DNA from: Salinicola salarius
GTDB taxonomy: Bacteria > Pseudomonadota > Gammaproteobacteria > Pseudomonadales > Halomonadaceae
DNA length: 64,000 nucleotides
Direction: 5' to 3'
NCBI RefSeq assembly: GCF_002179555.1
Contig: NZ_NHOU01000009.1
Span: 1 to 64,000 of the forward strand
Positions 1 through 8,202 of the stretch are shown here, in pieces; the first letter of the stretch is position 1, and each line of letters opens with the position of its first letter. The notes beneath the pieces are model-generated. The model made no database searches and was not told where the DNA came from. It was given only the letters and a program-made list of their open reading frames with translations. The position numbers were made by a program, and so were the translations under genes.

Positions 1-100
1 TGGATCAGGCAGCGTGACCTGAATAGTTACTATCCTTTTTGTTTGGCGGCTTGTTTGCCGACCAAAGTCTAAAGGCAAGTCGACGGCGTTTGGTTGATCC

Positions 101-113
101 TATGTCGGACATA
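101..113. promoter_or_regulatory. Candidate GntR-family operator (palindrome)
   Basis: The sequence TATGTCGGACATA is a perfect inverted repeat (arms TATGTC and GACATA around one G). It lies 36 bases upstream of the GntR-type regulator start, where an autoregulatory operator would be expected. FadR-subfamily GntR proteins bind short palindromes with a similar TGTnnnACA-like core, so binding by the adjacent regulator is inferred. I see no second clear copy before dctP or dgoD. Confidence 0.4.
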
Positions 114-149
114 ACCTGTACCTAGTCCTACAAGGAAGCGCGGGATCCC

Positions 150-929
150 ATGAGTCATGCCACGGCCGCCACGAGTCGTAGTCAGCGACCGGACATCGCC
201 GAAGCCCTCGCCGAGGCCGTTTTCAGCGGCCATTACGCGATCGGCGAGACGATCCCGCGGGAGATCGATCTCTGCGAGCGCTTCGGTGTCAGCCGAAGCA
301 CCGTGCGCAGCGCCCTGCAGAAGCTGGTCAACGTCGGCTTGCTGGTGCGGGTTTCCGGGCAGGGCACACGGGTGCGCGAGCTTTCGGCTTGGCATCTGCT
401 CGATCCTCAGGTCAGCGCCTGGATGGCGCGCTACGCCCAGCCCAACCCGCGGCTGCAGCGGGAAGTCTTCGCCTTTCGCGTGGCCGTCGAGCCTTTCGTG
501 GCGGCGCTGGCGGCGACCCATGCCTCGGCTGCGGACCTGCTCGCTATCGAGACCGCCTACGAAGGCATGATCCGTGCCCTCGAACAGGCCGATCTGCGCT
601 GGCAGGGCCAGAGCCACGACGACTACGACGTGGCCTTCCACGAAGCGATCTTCGCGGCCTCCCACAACCTCATCTGGGCACAGATCAGTCATGTGCTCAG
701 ACCCGCCATCGCCCTGATCGTCGAGCGCTCCAATCACAGTGCCGATGAACTCAACGACAGCATGGCGCGCCATTTCCGGATGATGGAGGCGATTCGCCTG
801 CGTCAGCCGGAAGCCGCCGAGCAGGCGGCGCTCTCGGTGCTGGAACGTACCGGCCGGGATCTGGGAATGGAGGACATCTTGCAACGATCGCCTTCGATCA
901 CGCTGTCCCCAACGACATTCGAGCGATAA
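150..929 (+). CDS. dgoR: GntR-family (FCD domain) regulator, probable galactonate operon repressor
   Basis: This 259-residue transcription factor has an N-terminal winged helix-turn-helix (about residues 15-85, core FGVSRSTVRSALQKL) and a C-terminal all-helical FCD ligand domain (about 100-235) with the Asp/His residues that hold a metal in this fold (DYDVAFHEAIFAASHN, then ARHFRMMEAIR). The ATG at 150 has an AAGGAAG ribosome site. It starts a cluster with dctPQM, dgoD, dgoA and dgoK, with only 22 bases to dctP, so it is probably co-transcribed and self-regulating. By analogy with DgoR it would repress the operon and release it with galactonate or an intermediate. The fold is certain; the effector is inferred from neighbours. 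Confidence 0.8.
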   Translation: MSHATAATSRSQRPDIAEALAEAVFSGHYAIGETIPREIDLCERFGVSRSTVRSALQKLVNVGLLVRVSGQGTRVRELSAWHLLDPQVSAWMARYAQPNPRLQREVFAFRVAVEPFVAALAATHASAADLLAIETAYEGMIRALEQADLRWQGQSHDDYDVAFHEAIFAASHNLIWAQISHVLRPAIALIVERSNHSADELNDSMARHFRMMEAIRLRQPEAAEQAALSVLERTGRDLGMEDILQRSPSITLSPTTFER

Positions 930-951
930 CAAACGCTACTGGAGACTCACA

Positions 952-1971
952 ATGACTTTACGCATGCCACTTCAAGGGTTGGCCATCGCTGCGCTTGGCG
1001 CGTTCGCGCTCAATGCCCAGGCTGCCGACTATGAATGGACCTTTCAGACGTCCGAGACCGCCGGCGAGCCGCAGTTCGAGATCAAGAAGGAGTGGGCCGA
1101 GAACGTCGAGAAGATGTCGAACGGGCGTATCGCCATCGAGATCCTGCCGGTCAATGCCGTGGTGCAGGCCAACCAGACTTTGCAGGCGGTGAGTTCCGGC
1201 ATTCTGCAGGGGCACCTGACCGATCCCAGCTACTTCTCGGGCCAGGATCCGGCCTTCGGCATGATCGGCAACCTGGTTGGTGCCTGGAGCGATCCGTACC
1301 AGTTCCTCGACTACATGAAGTATCACGGCGGCGAGCAGATCTACAACGAACTGGTCGAGCCCTATGGCGTTCACCTGATCGGTGCCGCGGCGACCGGGCT
1401 GGAGTCCTTCCCGAGCTCGCGTCCGATCGAGAAGGTCGAAGACCTGAAGGGCCTCAAGGTGCGCGCGCCGGAAGGCATGGTCTACAACATCTTCGAGAAG
1501 GCGGGGGCGACGCCGGTCAACCTGCCGGGCTCCGAAGTGTATACCTCGCTGGAAAAAGGGGTAATCGACGCGGCGGACTACACGGTATTCGCGACCAACT
1601 ACGCCCAGGGCCTGTACGAGTTCGCCAACTATCCCAACTATCCGGGCTTCCACTCGCTGCCGATGGTCGCCGTTTCGCTCAACAAGCAGATCTGGGATGG
1701 CCTGCCGGACGATCTCAAGTCGATTCTGGAAGTCTCGGTCGATCAGATGGCCTACGAAATGGTCGCCAAGCTGAAGACGCTGGATCTCGAGGCCGTGAGC
1801 GAAGCGCGCAAGGATCCCAATATCCACCTCGTCGACATGTCCAACGAAGAGCGTGCCAAGTTCCGTCACATCGCTCAGGAAGAGTGGAAGGACTGGGCCG
1901 GCCGCAACGACATCACCCAGGAATTCTACGACTCGGTCGTGGGCTACCTGCAAGACAACAACCTGATGTAA
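952..1971 (+). CDS. dctP: TRAP transporter solute-binding protein (DctP family)
   Basis: A 339-residue periplasmic receptor of a tripartite ATP-independent transporter. It has a Sec signal peptide (residues 1-24, ending LNAQA before ADYEW) and the DctP fold, including the conserved segment DLKGLKVRAP whose Arg normally binds the substrate carboxylate. It is followed by the small (DctQ) and large (DctM) membrane subunits and then by the galactonate enzymes, so a sugar acid such as D-galactonate is the likely ligand (inference). TRAP uptake is driven by the sodium gradient, which suits a halophile. The start follows a CTGGAGA ribosome site. A strong hairpin after the gene may keep its expression above that of the membrane subunits. 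Confidence 0.9.
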   Translation: MTLRMPLQGLAIAALGAFALNAQAADYEWTFQTSETAGEPQFEIKKEWAENVEKMSNGRIAIEILPVNAVVQANQTLQAVSSGILQGHLTDPSYFSGQDPAFGMIGNLVGAWSDPYQFLDYMKYHGGEQIYNELVEPYGVHLIGAAATGLESFPSSRPIEKVEDLKGLKVRAPEGMVYNIFEKAGATPVNLPGSEVYTSLEKGVIDAADYTVFATNYAQGLYEFANYPNYPGFHSLPMVAVSLNKQIWDGLPDDLKSILEVSVDQMAYEMVAKLKTLDLEAVSEARKDPNIHLVDMSNEERAKFRHIAQEEWKDWAGRNDITQEFYDSVVGYLQDNNLM

Positions 1972-1986
1972 CGACGCCTGTGGCCG

Positions 1987-2021
1987 ACATCGCCGCTCCG
2001 GTCCGTCCGGGGCGGCGATGT
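1987..2021 (+). promoter_or_regulatory. Intercistronic hairpin between dctP and dctQ
   Basis: A 15-bp stem with one mismatch (ACATCGCCGCTCCGG against CCGGGGCGGCGATGT) closes a five-base loop. It is not followed by a U-run, so it is more likely an RNA-stabilising or attenuating hairpin than a full terminator. Such structures are common after genes for solute receptors, which are needed in excess over their permeases. Confidence 0.6.
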
Positions 2022-2047
2022 TCGGTTGGAATTCGAGGGAACCCACG

Positions 2048-2674
2048 ATGACACAACCGACCCGCAAGGGAGACGAGGCCGCAATGCCGGCGTCGTCGGA
2101 GGAAGCGCAGAAACAGGCGCTGGAAGAGGAAGGCAACGACGAGATCCGTACGCCGCTGGACCGCTGGGTGCGTCGGGGCGGCCGTTATGCCGCCTGGCTG
2201 GTCTTCATCGCCATGGCGATCAGCGTGTTCGAGGTGATCATGCGTTACGGCTTCGATTCGCCGACCTCCTGGGTGCATGAATCCGTAGTGATGCTGGTGG
2301 CGCTGACCTTTGCGGTCGGTGGTCCCGTCGCGATGGCGAGCAATCGCCACATTCGCGTTCGCGTGCTCTACGACATCGCCGGCCCGCGCCTGAAGCGCGC
2401 CCTGGATGTCTTCAATGATCTGGTCACGCTGGGCTTCTGCCTCGGCATGAGCTATGCCGCCTTCACCATGAGCTGGACGGCGACCCATGGCCCCATGGGG
2501 GACTGGCGTCTGGAGCGTTCGGGAACCTCGTGGAACCCGCCGTTCCCGGCACTGGTGAAGACGGTGATTCTGGCGGCGCTGGTGCTGATGACGCTGCAGG
2601 CGCTGTGGCATCTCTACCAGAGCGTGACCGGGCGACGCCCGGCGGCGAATCATGACCGCGGGGAGAACGTCTGA
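2048..2674 (+). CDS. dctQ: TRAP transporter small permease subunit (DctQ family)
   Basis: This 208-residue membrane protein has an unusually acidic cytoplasmic N-terminus (about 40 residues) followed by four predicted membrane helices, the usual DctQ layout. The typical helix 2 to helix 3 segment with RHIRVRVLYD is present. It pairs with DctM to form the membrane complex that takes substrate from DctP. The ATG at 2048 was chosen over one 30 bases upstream because a GAGGGAA ribosome site precedes it. Its TGA stop overlaps the ATG of dctM (ATGA-type junction), which indicates translational coupling. Confidence 0.88.
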   Translation: MTQPTRKGDEAAMPASSEEAQKQALEEEGNDEIRTPLDRWVRRGGRYAAWLVFIAMAISVFEVIMRYGFDSPTSWVHESVVMLVALTFAVGGPVAMASNRHIRVRVLYDIAGPRLKRALDVFNDLVTLGFCLGMSYAAFTMSWTATHGPMGDWRLERSGTSWNPPFPALVKTVILAALVLMTLQALWHLYQSVTGRRPAANHDRGENV

Positions 2675-3978
2675 TGGATATCGCAACGGGAACCTGGCTG
2701 CTGGTCGGGGCCATCTTTGCGCTCCTGATCACCGGTCTGCCGCTGGCGTTCGTCACCGGCCTGGTGGCGCTCGGCTTCACGTTCGGCTGGTTCGGGCCGA
2801 TGGCGCTGCCGCTGGTCACCAGTCGTGTCTACAGCTTCATCACCGAGTATTCGCTGGTCGCGGTGCCCATGTTCGTGCTGATGGCGTCGCTGTTGGATCG
2901 ATCCGGCATCGCCAGGGATCTGTTCAATGCCATGCGGGTCTTTGCCGGGCGTCTGCCTGGCGGCGTGGCGATCCAGACCGTGGTCGTGGCGTTCTTCCTC
3001 GCGGCGCTGTCGGGGATCATCGGCGGCGAGATCGTGCTGCTGGGGATTCTGGCGCTGCCGCAGATGCTGCGCCTGGGCTACGACAAGCATCTTTCCATCG
3101 GTGTGGTCTGTGCCGGCGGCTCGCTGGGCACGATGATGCCGCCGTCGATCGTGCTGATCATCTACGGCCTGATCGCCAGCCAGTCGATCGCGGATCTGTT
3201 CACTGCAGCCATCACCCCGGCGCTGGTGCTGATGGGCAGCTACATTCTCTACGTGCTGCTGCGGTGCCTGAAGAACCCGAAGCTGGGACCGCCGCTGACC
3301 GCGGAGGAGCGGGAGAACAACGAGATCAAGACCAAAGGGCAGGCGCTCAAGGCGATCCTGGTGCCCGGACTGATCGCGTTTCTGGTGCTGGGCACGATCT
3401 ACGGCGGTGTCGCCTCGGTCACCGAAGCGGCGGCCATGGGGGTCTTCGGCGTGTTCGTGGCGATCATCCTGCGTGGCGAGTTCTCGATCAAGACGCTGCA
3501 TGCCAGCCTGAACCAGACCCTGAGCACCTGCGGCATGATCATCTGGATCGGCATCGGGGCTGCTGCGCTGGTGGGGGTCTACAACCTGATGGGCGGCAAT
3601 CGCTTCATCTCGCAGATGATCATGGGGCTGGATGTCGCGCCGATCGTGATCATGCTGGTGATGATGCTGATCCTGCTGGTGCTGGGGATGTTCCTCGACT
3701 GGATAGGCGTCGCGATGCTGACGCTGCCGATCTTCGTGCCGATCGTGACGCAGCTTGGCTACGACCCGATTTGGTTCGGCATTCTGTTCGCGGTGAACAT
3801 GCAGGTGTCGTTCCTGACGCCACCGTTCGGGCCGGCTGCGTTCTACCTCAAGGGTGTGGCGCCACCCTCGATCAGCCTGAAGGATATCTTCGTTTCCCTG
3901 CTGCCGTTCATCGCCATTCAGCTCTGCGTGCTGGCGCTGCTGCTGGCATGGCCGGATCTGGCGCTGTGGCTGGTGTGA
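2674..3978 (+). CDS. dctM: TRAP transporter large permease subunit (DctM family)
   Basis: A 434-residue protein with about a dozen hydrophobic helices and the family signatures GGSLGTMMPPSIVLIIYG and NMQVSFLTPPFGPAAFYLKG near the C-terminus. It is the ion-coupled channel subunit of the TRAP system, here probably for a hexonate such as galactonate. Length and motifs are normal for DctM. It overlaps dctQ by one base and is followed by a 166-base gap with three hairpins before dgoD. In E. coli galactonate enters through the unrelated MFS carrier DgoT; a TRAP system fills that place here (context inference). Confidence 0.9.
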   Translation: MDIATGTWLLVGAIFALLITGLPLAFVTGLVALGFTFGWFGPMALPLVTSRVYSFITEYSLVAVPMFVLMASLLDRSGIARDLFNAMRVFAGRLPGGVAIQTVVVAFFLAALSGIIGGEIVLLGILALPQMLRLGYDKHLSIGVVCAGGSLGTMMPPSIVLIIYGLIASQSIADLFTAAITPALVLMGSYILYVLLRCLKNPKLGPPLTAEERENNEIKTKGQALKAILVPGLIAFLVLGTIYGGVASVTEAAAMGVFGVFVAIILRGEFSIKTLHASLNQTLSTCGMIIWIGIGAAALVGVYNLMGGNRFISQMIMGLDVAPIVIMLVMMLILLVLGMFLDWIGVAMLTLPIFVPIVTQLGYDPIWFGILFAVNMQVSFLTPPFGPAAFYLKGVAPPSISLKDIFVSLLPFIAIQLCVLALLLAWPDLALWLV

Positions 3979-3993
3979 GACGTCGCCGAATGA

Positions 3994-4123
3994 GCCCGGC
4001 CAGTGGCCGGGCTACGCTCGCGACGCTGGCGGATCGGGAGTACGCTCGGGGCAACGCCGAGCGTGTCAACGTTTCGAACTCGTATGAGTCGAAGGATTCA
4101 TGAGTCGGCGCATTGTCGCGCCG
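3994..4123 (+). promoter_or_regulatory. Three successive hairpins between dctM and dgoD
   Basis: The gap holds three separate inverted repeats: GCCCGGCC/GGCCGGGC (3994-4012), CGCTCGG/CCGAGCG (4043-4063) and CGGCGC/GCGCCG (4106-4123). None has a clear U-tract. They could stabilise or attenuate the transcript between the transporter genes and the enzyme genes. No convincing promoter was seen here. Confidence 0.5.
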
Positions 4124-4144
4124 ATTGGATAGACAGGGTGACCC

Positions 4145-5293
4145 ATGAAAATTACGCAACTCAAGACCTGGCAGGTGCCGCCGCGCTGGCTGTTTCTCAA
4201 GATCGAGACCGACGAGGGCTGTTACGGCTGGGGCGAGCCCGTGGTCGAGGGGCGTGCCGCTACCGTTGAGGCGGCGGTGCATGAGCTGTCCGATTATCTG
4301 ATCGGACAGGATCCGCGCCGCATCGAGCATCTGTGGAACATTATGTACCGCGCCGGTTTCTACCGTGGCGGCCCGATTCTGATGAGCGCCATCGCCGGCA
4401 TCGACCAGGCGCTGTGGGATCTCAAGGGGCGCGATCTGGGTGTGCCGGTCCACCAGCTGCTGGGTGGCGCCTGTCGCGACAAGATGCGCATGTACGCCTG
4501 GACGGGCGGCGACAAGCCGAGCGATGTCGGCGCCGGCGCCAAGGCGCTGGTCGACAAGGGCTTCACCGCCTTCAAGATGAACGGCACCGCCGAGATGGCG
4601 ATCGTCGATTCCCACGCCAAGGTGGACGAAGCCGTGGCCCGTGTCGCCGAGGCACGTGATGCGGTAGGGCCGGACGTGGGCATCGGCATCGATTTCCACG
4701 GCCGCGTGCATCGGCCCATGGCCAAGGCATTGCTGCGCGAGCTGGAGCCGTATCATCCGATGTTCGTTGAAGAGCCGGTGCTGCCGGAACACCTGCCGAG
4801 TCTCAAGCATATCGCCGGCGGCCTGGGGTATCCCATCGCCACGGGGGAGCGGCTGCACACCCGCTACCAGTTCCGCGACCTGCTCGTCGAGGGCATGGTG
4901 GACATCGTCCAGCCCGATCTTTCTCACTGCGGCGGGATCAGCGAAGGGATGAAGATCGCCACGCTGGCCTCCTGCTTCGACGTGGCGCTGGCGCCGCACT
5001 GCCCGCTGGGGCCGTTGACCCTGGCCGCCTCGCTGCACGTGGATGCGGTCAATCACAACGCCTTCATCCAGGAGCAGAGCATGGGCATCCACTACAATCG
5101 GGACAACGACGTGCTCGATTACCTGGTGGACAAGAATGCCCTGGCGATCGAGGACGGTTACTGCTCGATCCCGCAGGGGCCGGGGCTGGGCGTCGAGATC
5201 GACGAGGCCTTCGTCGAGGAGCGTTCCAAGGTCGGCCATCGCTGGAGGAATCCGGTGTGGACGCATGAGGATGGTTCGATAGCAGAGTGGTAA
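4145..5293 (+). CDS. dgoD: D-galactonate dehydratase
   Basis: This 382-residue enolase-superfamily enzyme dehydrates D-galactonate to 2-keto-3-deoxygalactonate. It aligns with E. coli DgoD along its whole length, including the start (MKIT...[13 protein letters not shown]) and the end (WRNP.W.HED.S.AEW). The magnesium ligands D183, E209 and E235 and the catalytic histidines H185 (DFHGRV) and H285 (APHCPLG) are all present at the E. coli numbers. It sits after the TRAP transporter and before dgoA and dgoK, so uptake and all three catabolic enzymes are in one operon. The start at 4145 is preceded by an AGGGTGA ribosome site. Assignment is very secure. Confidence 0.96.
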   Translation: MKITQLKTWQVPPRWLFLKIETDEGCYGWGEPVVEGRAATVEAAVHELSDYLIGQDPRRIEHLWNIMYRAGFYRGGPILMSAIAGIDQALWDLKGRDLGVPVHQLLGGACRDKMRMYAWTGGDKPSDVGAGAKALVDKGFTAFKMNGTAEMAIVDSHAKVDEAVARVAEARDAVGPDVGIGIDFHGRVHRPMAKALLRELEPYHPMFVEEPVLPEHLPSLKHIAGGLGYPIATGERLHTRYQFRDLLVEGMVDIVQPDLSHCGGISEGMKIATLASCFDVALAPHCPLGPLTLAASLHVDAVNHNAFIQEQSMGIHYNRDNDVLDYLVDKNALAIEDGYCSIPQGPGLGVEIDEAFVEERSKVGHRWRNPVWTHEDGSIAEW

Positions 5294-5359
5294 TTTCTGG
5301 CGCTCTGCGAGCTGCGCTCGATCACGCGACTTTAGACCGGCCGAAACGAGGAGAGAGAA

Positions 5360-6046
5360 ATGAACGAGACGCGTAAGTTTGCACTCGAAACGGCGCTGCG
5401 CGAGCGGCCGCTGGTGGCCATCCTGCGCGGGATCACGCCGGAGGAGATCGATGCGGTGTTCGATGCGCTGGTGGCGTCGGGCTTCAAGCTGATCGAGATT
5501 CCGCTCAATTCGCCGCGGGCGTGGGACAGCATCGCTGCCGTGGCCAAGCGCTGCCCGGACGACGTGGTGATCGGCGCCGGCACGGTGCTGGATCCGGTTC
5601 ATGCCGAGCGGCTGGCATCGCTCGAGGCGCCGCTGCTGATCACGCCCAACACCGACCCGGAGGTGATCCGGGCCGGCGTCGAGCACGGCCTGGCGCCGAT
5701 GATCGGCTGCATGACGCCGAGCGAGGCGCTGGCGGCGGCGAAGGCGGGGGCGACGGCGCTCAAGCTGTTCCCGGCGGCGGATCTGGGGACGGGCTATTTC
5801 AAGTCCATCAACGCGATCCTGCCCAAGGGCTTGCCGGTGCTGGCGGTCGGCGGTATCGACAAGAGCAACATGAGCGAGTGGCATGCCCATGGCGTGGCCG
5901 GCTTCGGCTTCGGCAGCAATCTCTACAAGCCGGGGCGCAGCGCCGACGAGGTGGGACGGATTGCGGCTGAACTGGTCGAAGAGTGGCAGCGGCTGAGCGA
6001 GGTTGCCCACTATGCCGAGCAGCAGGAACGCGAGGCCGATGCATGA
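5360..6046 (+). CDS. dgoA: 2-dehydro-3-deoxy-6-phosphogalactonate aldolase
   Basis: A 228-residue class I KDPG/KDPGal aldolase that cleaves 2-keto-3-deoxy-6-phosphogalactonate into pyruvate and glyceraldehyde 3-phosphate. The Schiff-base lysine is K135 in ALKLFPA, and E46 in LIEIPLNSP is the expected general acid/base. The TIM-barrel phosphate site (AVGGIDKSNM, FGFGSNLYKPG) is intact. Its stop codon overlaps the start of dgoK (ATGA), which shows coupling. The dgo context favours the galactose-configured substrate over KDPG. A GAGGAGAG ribosome site precedes the ATG. Confidence 0.93.
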   Translation: MNETRKFALETALRERPLVAILRGITPEEIDAVFDALVASGFKLIEIPLNSPRAWDSIAAVAKRCPDDVVIGAGTVLDPVHAERLASLEAPLLITPNTDPEVIRAGVEHGLAPMIGCMTPSEALAAAKAGATALKLFPAADLGTGYFKSINAILPKGLPVLAVGGIDKSNMSEWHAHGVAGFGFGSNLYKPGRSADEVGRIAAELVEEWQRLSEVAHYAEQQEREADA

Positions 6047-7065
6047 GCGGCGAGATCCCTGATCGTCTGATCGTCATCGACTGGGGCACCAGCAATTTCC
6101 GGGCGTTTCTGGTCGATACGGCCAGCGGCGAGGTGCTGGACAGCCGGCGTTCGGCCTCCGGCCTGCGCGCGCTGAGCCAGAGCGAGTTTCCGCATTACTG
6201 CGCCTCGCAGACCGACGACTGGCGGCAGGGCGGCGGCGCGGCTTCGGGCGCTGAAGGTGCGGCTTCGGGCGCTGAAGGTGCGGCTTCGGGCGCTGAGGGC
6301 GCGGCTTCGGGCGCTGAGGGCGCGGCTTCGGGCGCTGAAACAGTCCCGATCTATCTGGCCGGGATGGTGGGCTCGGCGCGGGGCTGGTTCGAGGCGCCGC
6401 AACTGGAACTGCCGGCCACGGCCGCCGACCTGGCGGACAACGTGGTCGCCGCGCCCGGGCTCGATAATGTCTGGATCGTGCCGGGCGTCAAGCAGGTGAC
6501 GCCAGAGCACGTCGACGTGATGCGCGGCGAAGAGGTCCAGGCGTTCGGCGCGCTGGCGCTTGCGGGTATCGACAGCGGGGACTGCTGCCTGCCGGGCACC
6601 CACAGCAAGTGGGCGCGGCTCGACGGCGGCCGGATGACCGAGTTCACCACGGTGATGACCGGCGAGCTCTACCATGCCGTGCGCTTCCATACCTTGCCGG
6701 GGGAGCCGGCCCGCGACGAGGCGCCGTTCGACGAGTCGGCGTTCCGGCTGGGCGTTTCCCGGGCGGGTTGTCCCGGCGGCGTGATGCATGCGCTGTTCGA
6801 GGCGCGCAGCCGGCATCTCTATGCCGGGCTCGAAGCGGGGCAGGTGGGCAGCTTCCTCTCCGGCGTGCTGATCGGGGAAGAGGTACACGCCATGCGACAG
6901 GCTCGCCCGGGGCTCGATACCGTGCGGCTGGTCGGCGCCGATTCGCTGCGCGAGAGCTATACCCTCGCGCTGGAAGCGGCCGGCATCCGTGTCGAGGCAG
7001 TCGACAGCGACCGGGCCACGCTGGCCGGGGTCATGGCAGTGGCTGCACGCCACGCCGGACGATAA
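6043..7065 (+). CDS. dgoK: 2-dehydro-3-deoxygalactonokinase with an inserted heptapeptide repeat
   Basis: This 340-residue sugar-acid kinase phosphorylates 2-keto-3-deoxygalactonate before DgoA cleavage. The ATP-site signature IDWGTSNFRAF is at residues 10-20, with LAGMVGS and LPGTHSKW further on, as in E. coli DgoK. The start at 6043 overlaps the dgoA stop; a longer frame back to 5983 has no support. The protein is nearly 50 residues longer than E. coli DgoK. Most of the excess is an array of AASGAEG heptapeptides (about 4.9 copies, 6238-6339) inserted between the TDDWR segment and the strand leading to LAGMVGS. It probably forms a flexible surface loop; whether it affects activity is unknown. 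Confidence 0.92.
   Translation: MSGEIPDRLIVIDWGTSNFRAFLVDTASGEVLDSRRSASGLRALSQSEFPHYCASQTDDWRQGGGAASGAEGAASGAEGAASGAEGAASGAEGAASGAETVPIYLAGMVGSARGWFEAPQLELPATAADLADNVVAAPGLDNVWIVPGVKQVTPEHVDVMRGEEVQAFGALALAGIDSGDCCLPGTHSKWARLDGGRMTEFTTVMTGELYHAVRFHTLPGEPARDEAPFDESAFRLGVSRAGCPGGVMHALFEARSRHLYAGLEAGQVGSFLSGVLIGEEVHAMRQARPGLDTVRLVGADSLRESYTLALEAAGIRVEAVDSDRATLAGVMAVAARHAGR
6238..6339 (+). repeat. 21-bp in-frame tandem repeat in dgoK (about 4.9 copies)
   Basis: The unit GCGGCTTCGGGCGCTGAAGG plus one base runs from 6238 in four full copies and one of 18 bases. Copies differ only at third codon positions (GAAGGT against GAGGGC), so the array is a recent expansion that keeps the reading frame. It encodes AASGAEG. 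Confidence 0.95.
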
Positions 7066-7135
7066 CGGCGCGCCCGTACGCGACAGCGCACCGCGATGGT
7101 GCATAGCTGCGCGTTCCGGCACCACGAAAGCGATG

Positions 7136-7175
7136 ACGACGGCCCGGGATATTCACGAATATCCCGGGCCGTCGT
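7136..7175. terminator. Long perfect hairpin after dgoK (terminator)
   Basis: An 18-bp perfect stem (ACGACGGCCCGGGATATT and its complement) closes a four-base CACG loop. It lies 70 bases after the dgoK stop and before the osmolyte cluster. The following GTTTGGC is only weakly U-rich. It most likely ends the dgo operon transcript and isolates the next cluster. Confidence 0.7.
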
Positions 7176-7269
7176 GTTTGGCATGATCCGTGCTACCTTC
7201 ACCTATACGTCTGCTGACAAGCAGCCGATCGCGTACGACATGACGAGGTGAAGCGATGCGGGTGATGCC

Positions 7270-8139
7270 ATGACACAGCCGGCCCTGAACAAACCGCCCC
7301 TGCTGGTGTTTACCGATCTCGATGGGTCGCTGCTGGATCACGACACCTACGACTGGCAGCCGGCCTCGGCCTGGCTCTCGCGCCTGGAGCAGCAGGCGAT
7401 TCCGGTCATTCCCACCACCAGCAAGACGCGCGCCGAACTGTTGGCGCTACGCCAGGAGCTGGGGCTCGAACATACGCCTTTCATCGCCGAGAACGGTGCC
7501 GTCATCGGGCTCCCGCCTTCCTGGCAGCACGCGCGGCTGGATCGCGATCCTGCCTCGCCGGATGGCCTGGTGGTCAAGACGCCGAGCATGGACGTCGACT
7601 ATATCCGACGGCGCCTGGACGTGGTCCGTGAACGCCACGGCCTGAATTTTCGGCGCATGGGCGAGATGGATCTGGCCGAGGTGCAGGCGCTGACCGGGCT
7701 CAGCGCCGCCGGCGCCGAACAGGCGATGACGCGAGAAGGCAGCGAGCCGCTGGTGTGGGAAGACGACGACGCCAAACTGCAGGCATTGCACGAGACACTG
7801 CGTGTCGACGGCCTGCGCCTGACCCGCGGCGGGCGCTTCTGGCACGTGATGGGCGCGGTCGACAAGGGGCAGGCGTCGGACTGGCTGGTGGCGCGCTTCG
7901 AGGCGTTGCGCGGCTATCGCCCGCGGACGATCGGTCTGGGGGATGGCCCCAACGATCTGGCGCTGCTGGCAGCCACCGACATGGCGGTCGTCATCGCCGC
8001 CAGTCACGGCCAACCGATGCCGCTGGAAGGCTCGCAGATCTATCGGACCAAGGCCCAGGGGCCAACGGGCTGGTCGGAAGGTGTCTCTCATTGGCTAACC
8101 CGGGAGCTGGGGTGGGCCGACAACGATCCCGACGATTGA
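7270..8139 (+). CDS. HAD-IIB mannosyl/glucosyl-3-phosphoglycerate phosphatase
   Basis: A 289-residue HAD phosphatase of the MPGP/YedP family. Motif I is TDLDGSLLDHD (nucleophile D16, acid/base D18), motif II is the PTTSKTRAE segment and motif IV is GLGDGPNDLALL. Family members remove phosphate from mannosyl- or glucosyl-3-phosphoglycerate to give the compatible solutes mannosylglycerate or glucosylglycerate. The next gene is a GpgS-type glucosyltransferase, so glucosyl-3-phosphoglycerate is the likely substrate here (context inference). An upstream ATG at 7256 is out of frame, so 7270 is the start. The gene follows the strong dgo terminator and probably has its own promoter. Confidence 0.85.
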   Translation: MTQPALNKPPLLVFTDLDGSLLDHDTYDWQPASAWLSRLEQQAIPVIPTTSKTRAELLALRQELGLEHTPFIAENGAVIGLPPSWQHARLDRDPASPDGLVVKTPSMDVDYIRRRLDVVRERHGLNFRRMGEMDLAEVQALTGLSAAGAEQAMTREGSEPLVWEDDDAKLQALHETLRVDGLRLTRGGRFWHVMGAVDKGQASDWLVARFEALRGYRPRTIGLGDGPNDLALLAATDMAVVIAASHGQPMPLEGSQIYRTKAQGPTGWSEGVSHWLTRELGWADNDPDD

Positions 8140-8202
8140 TGGATAATCCCGATAACCGGCGTCAAGGACTGACGCCAGCCGACAACAGGATGAGGGTGTC
8201 TC

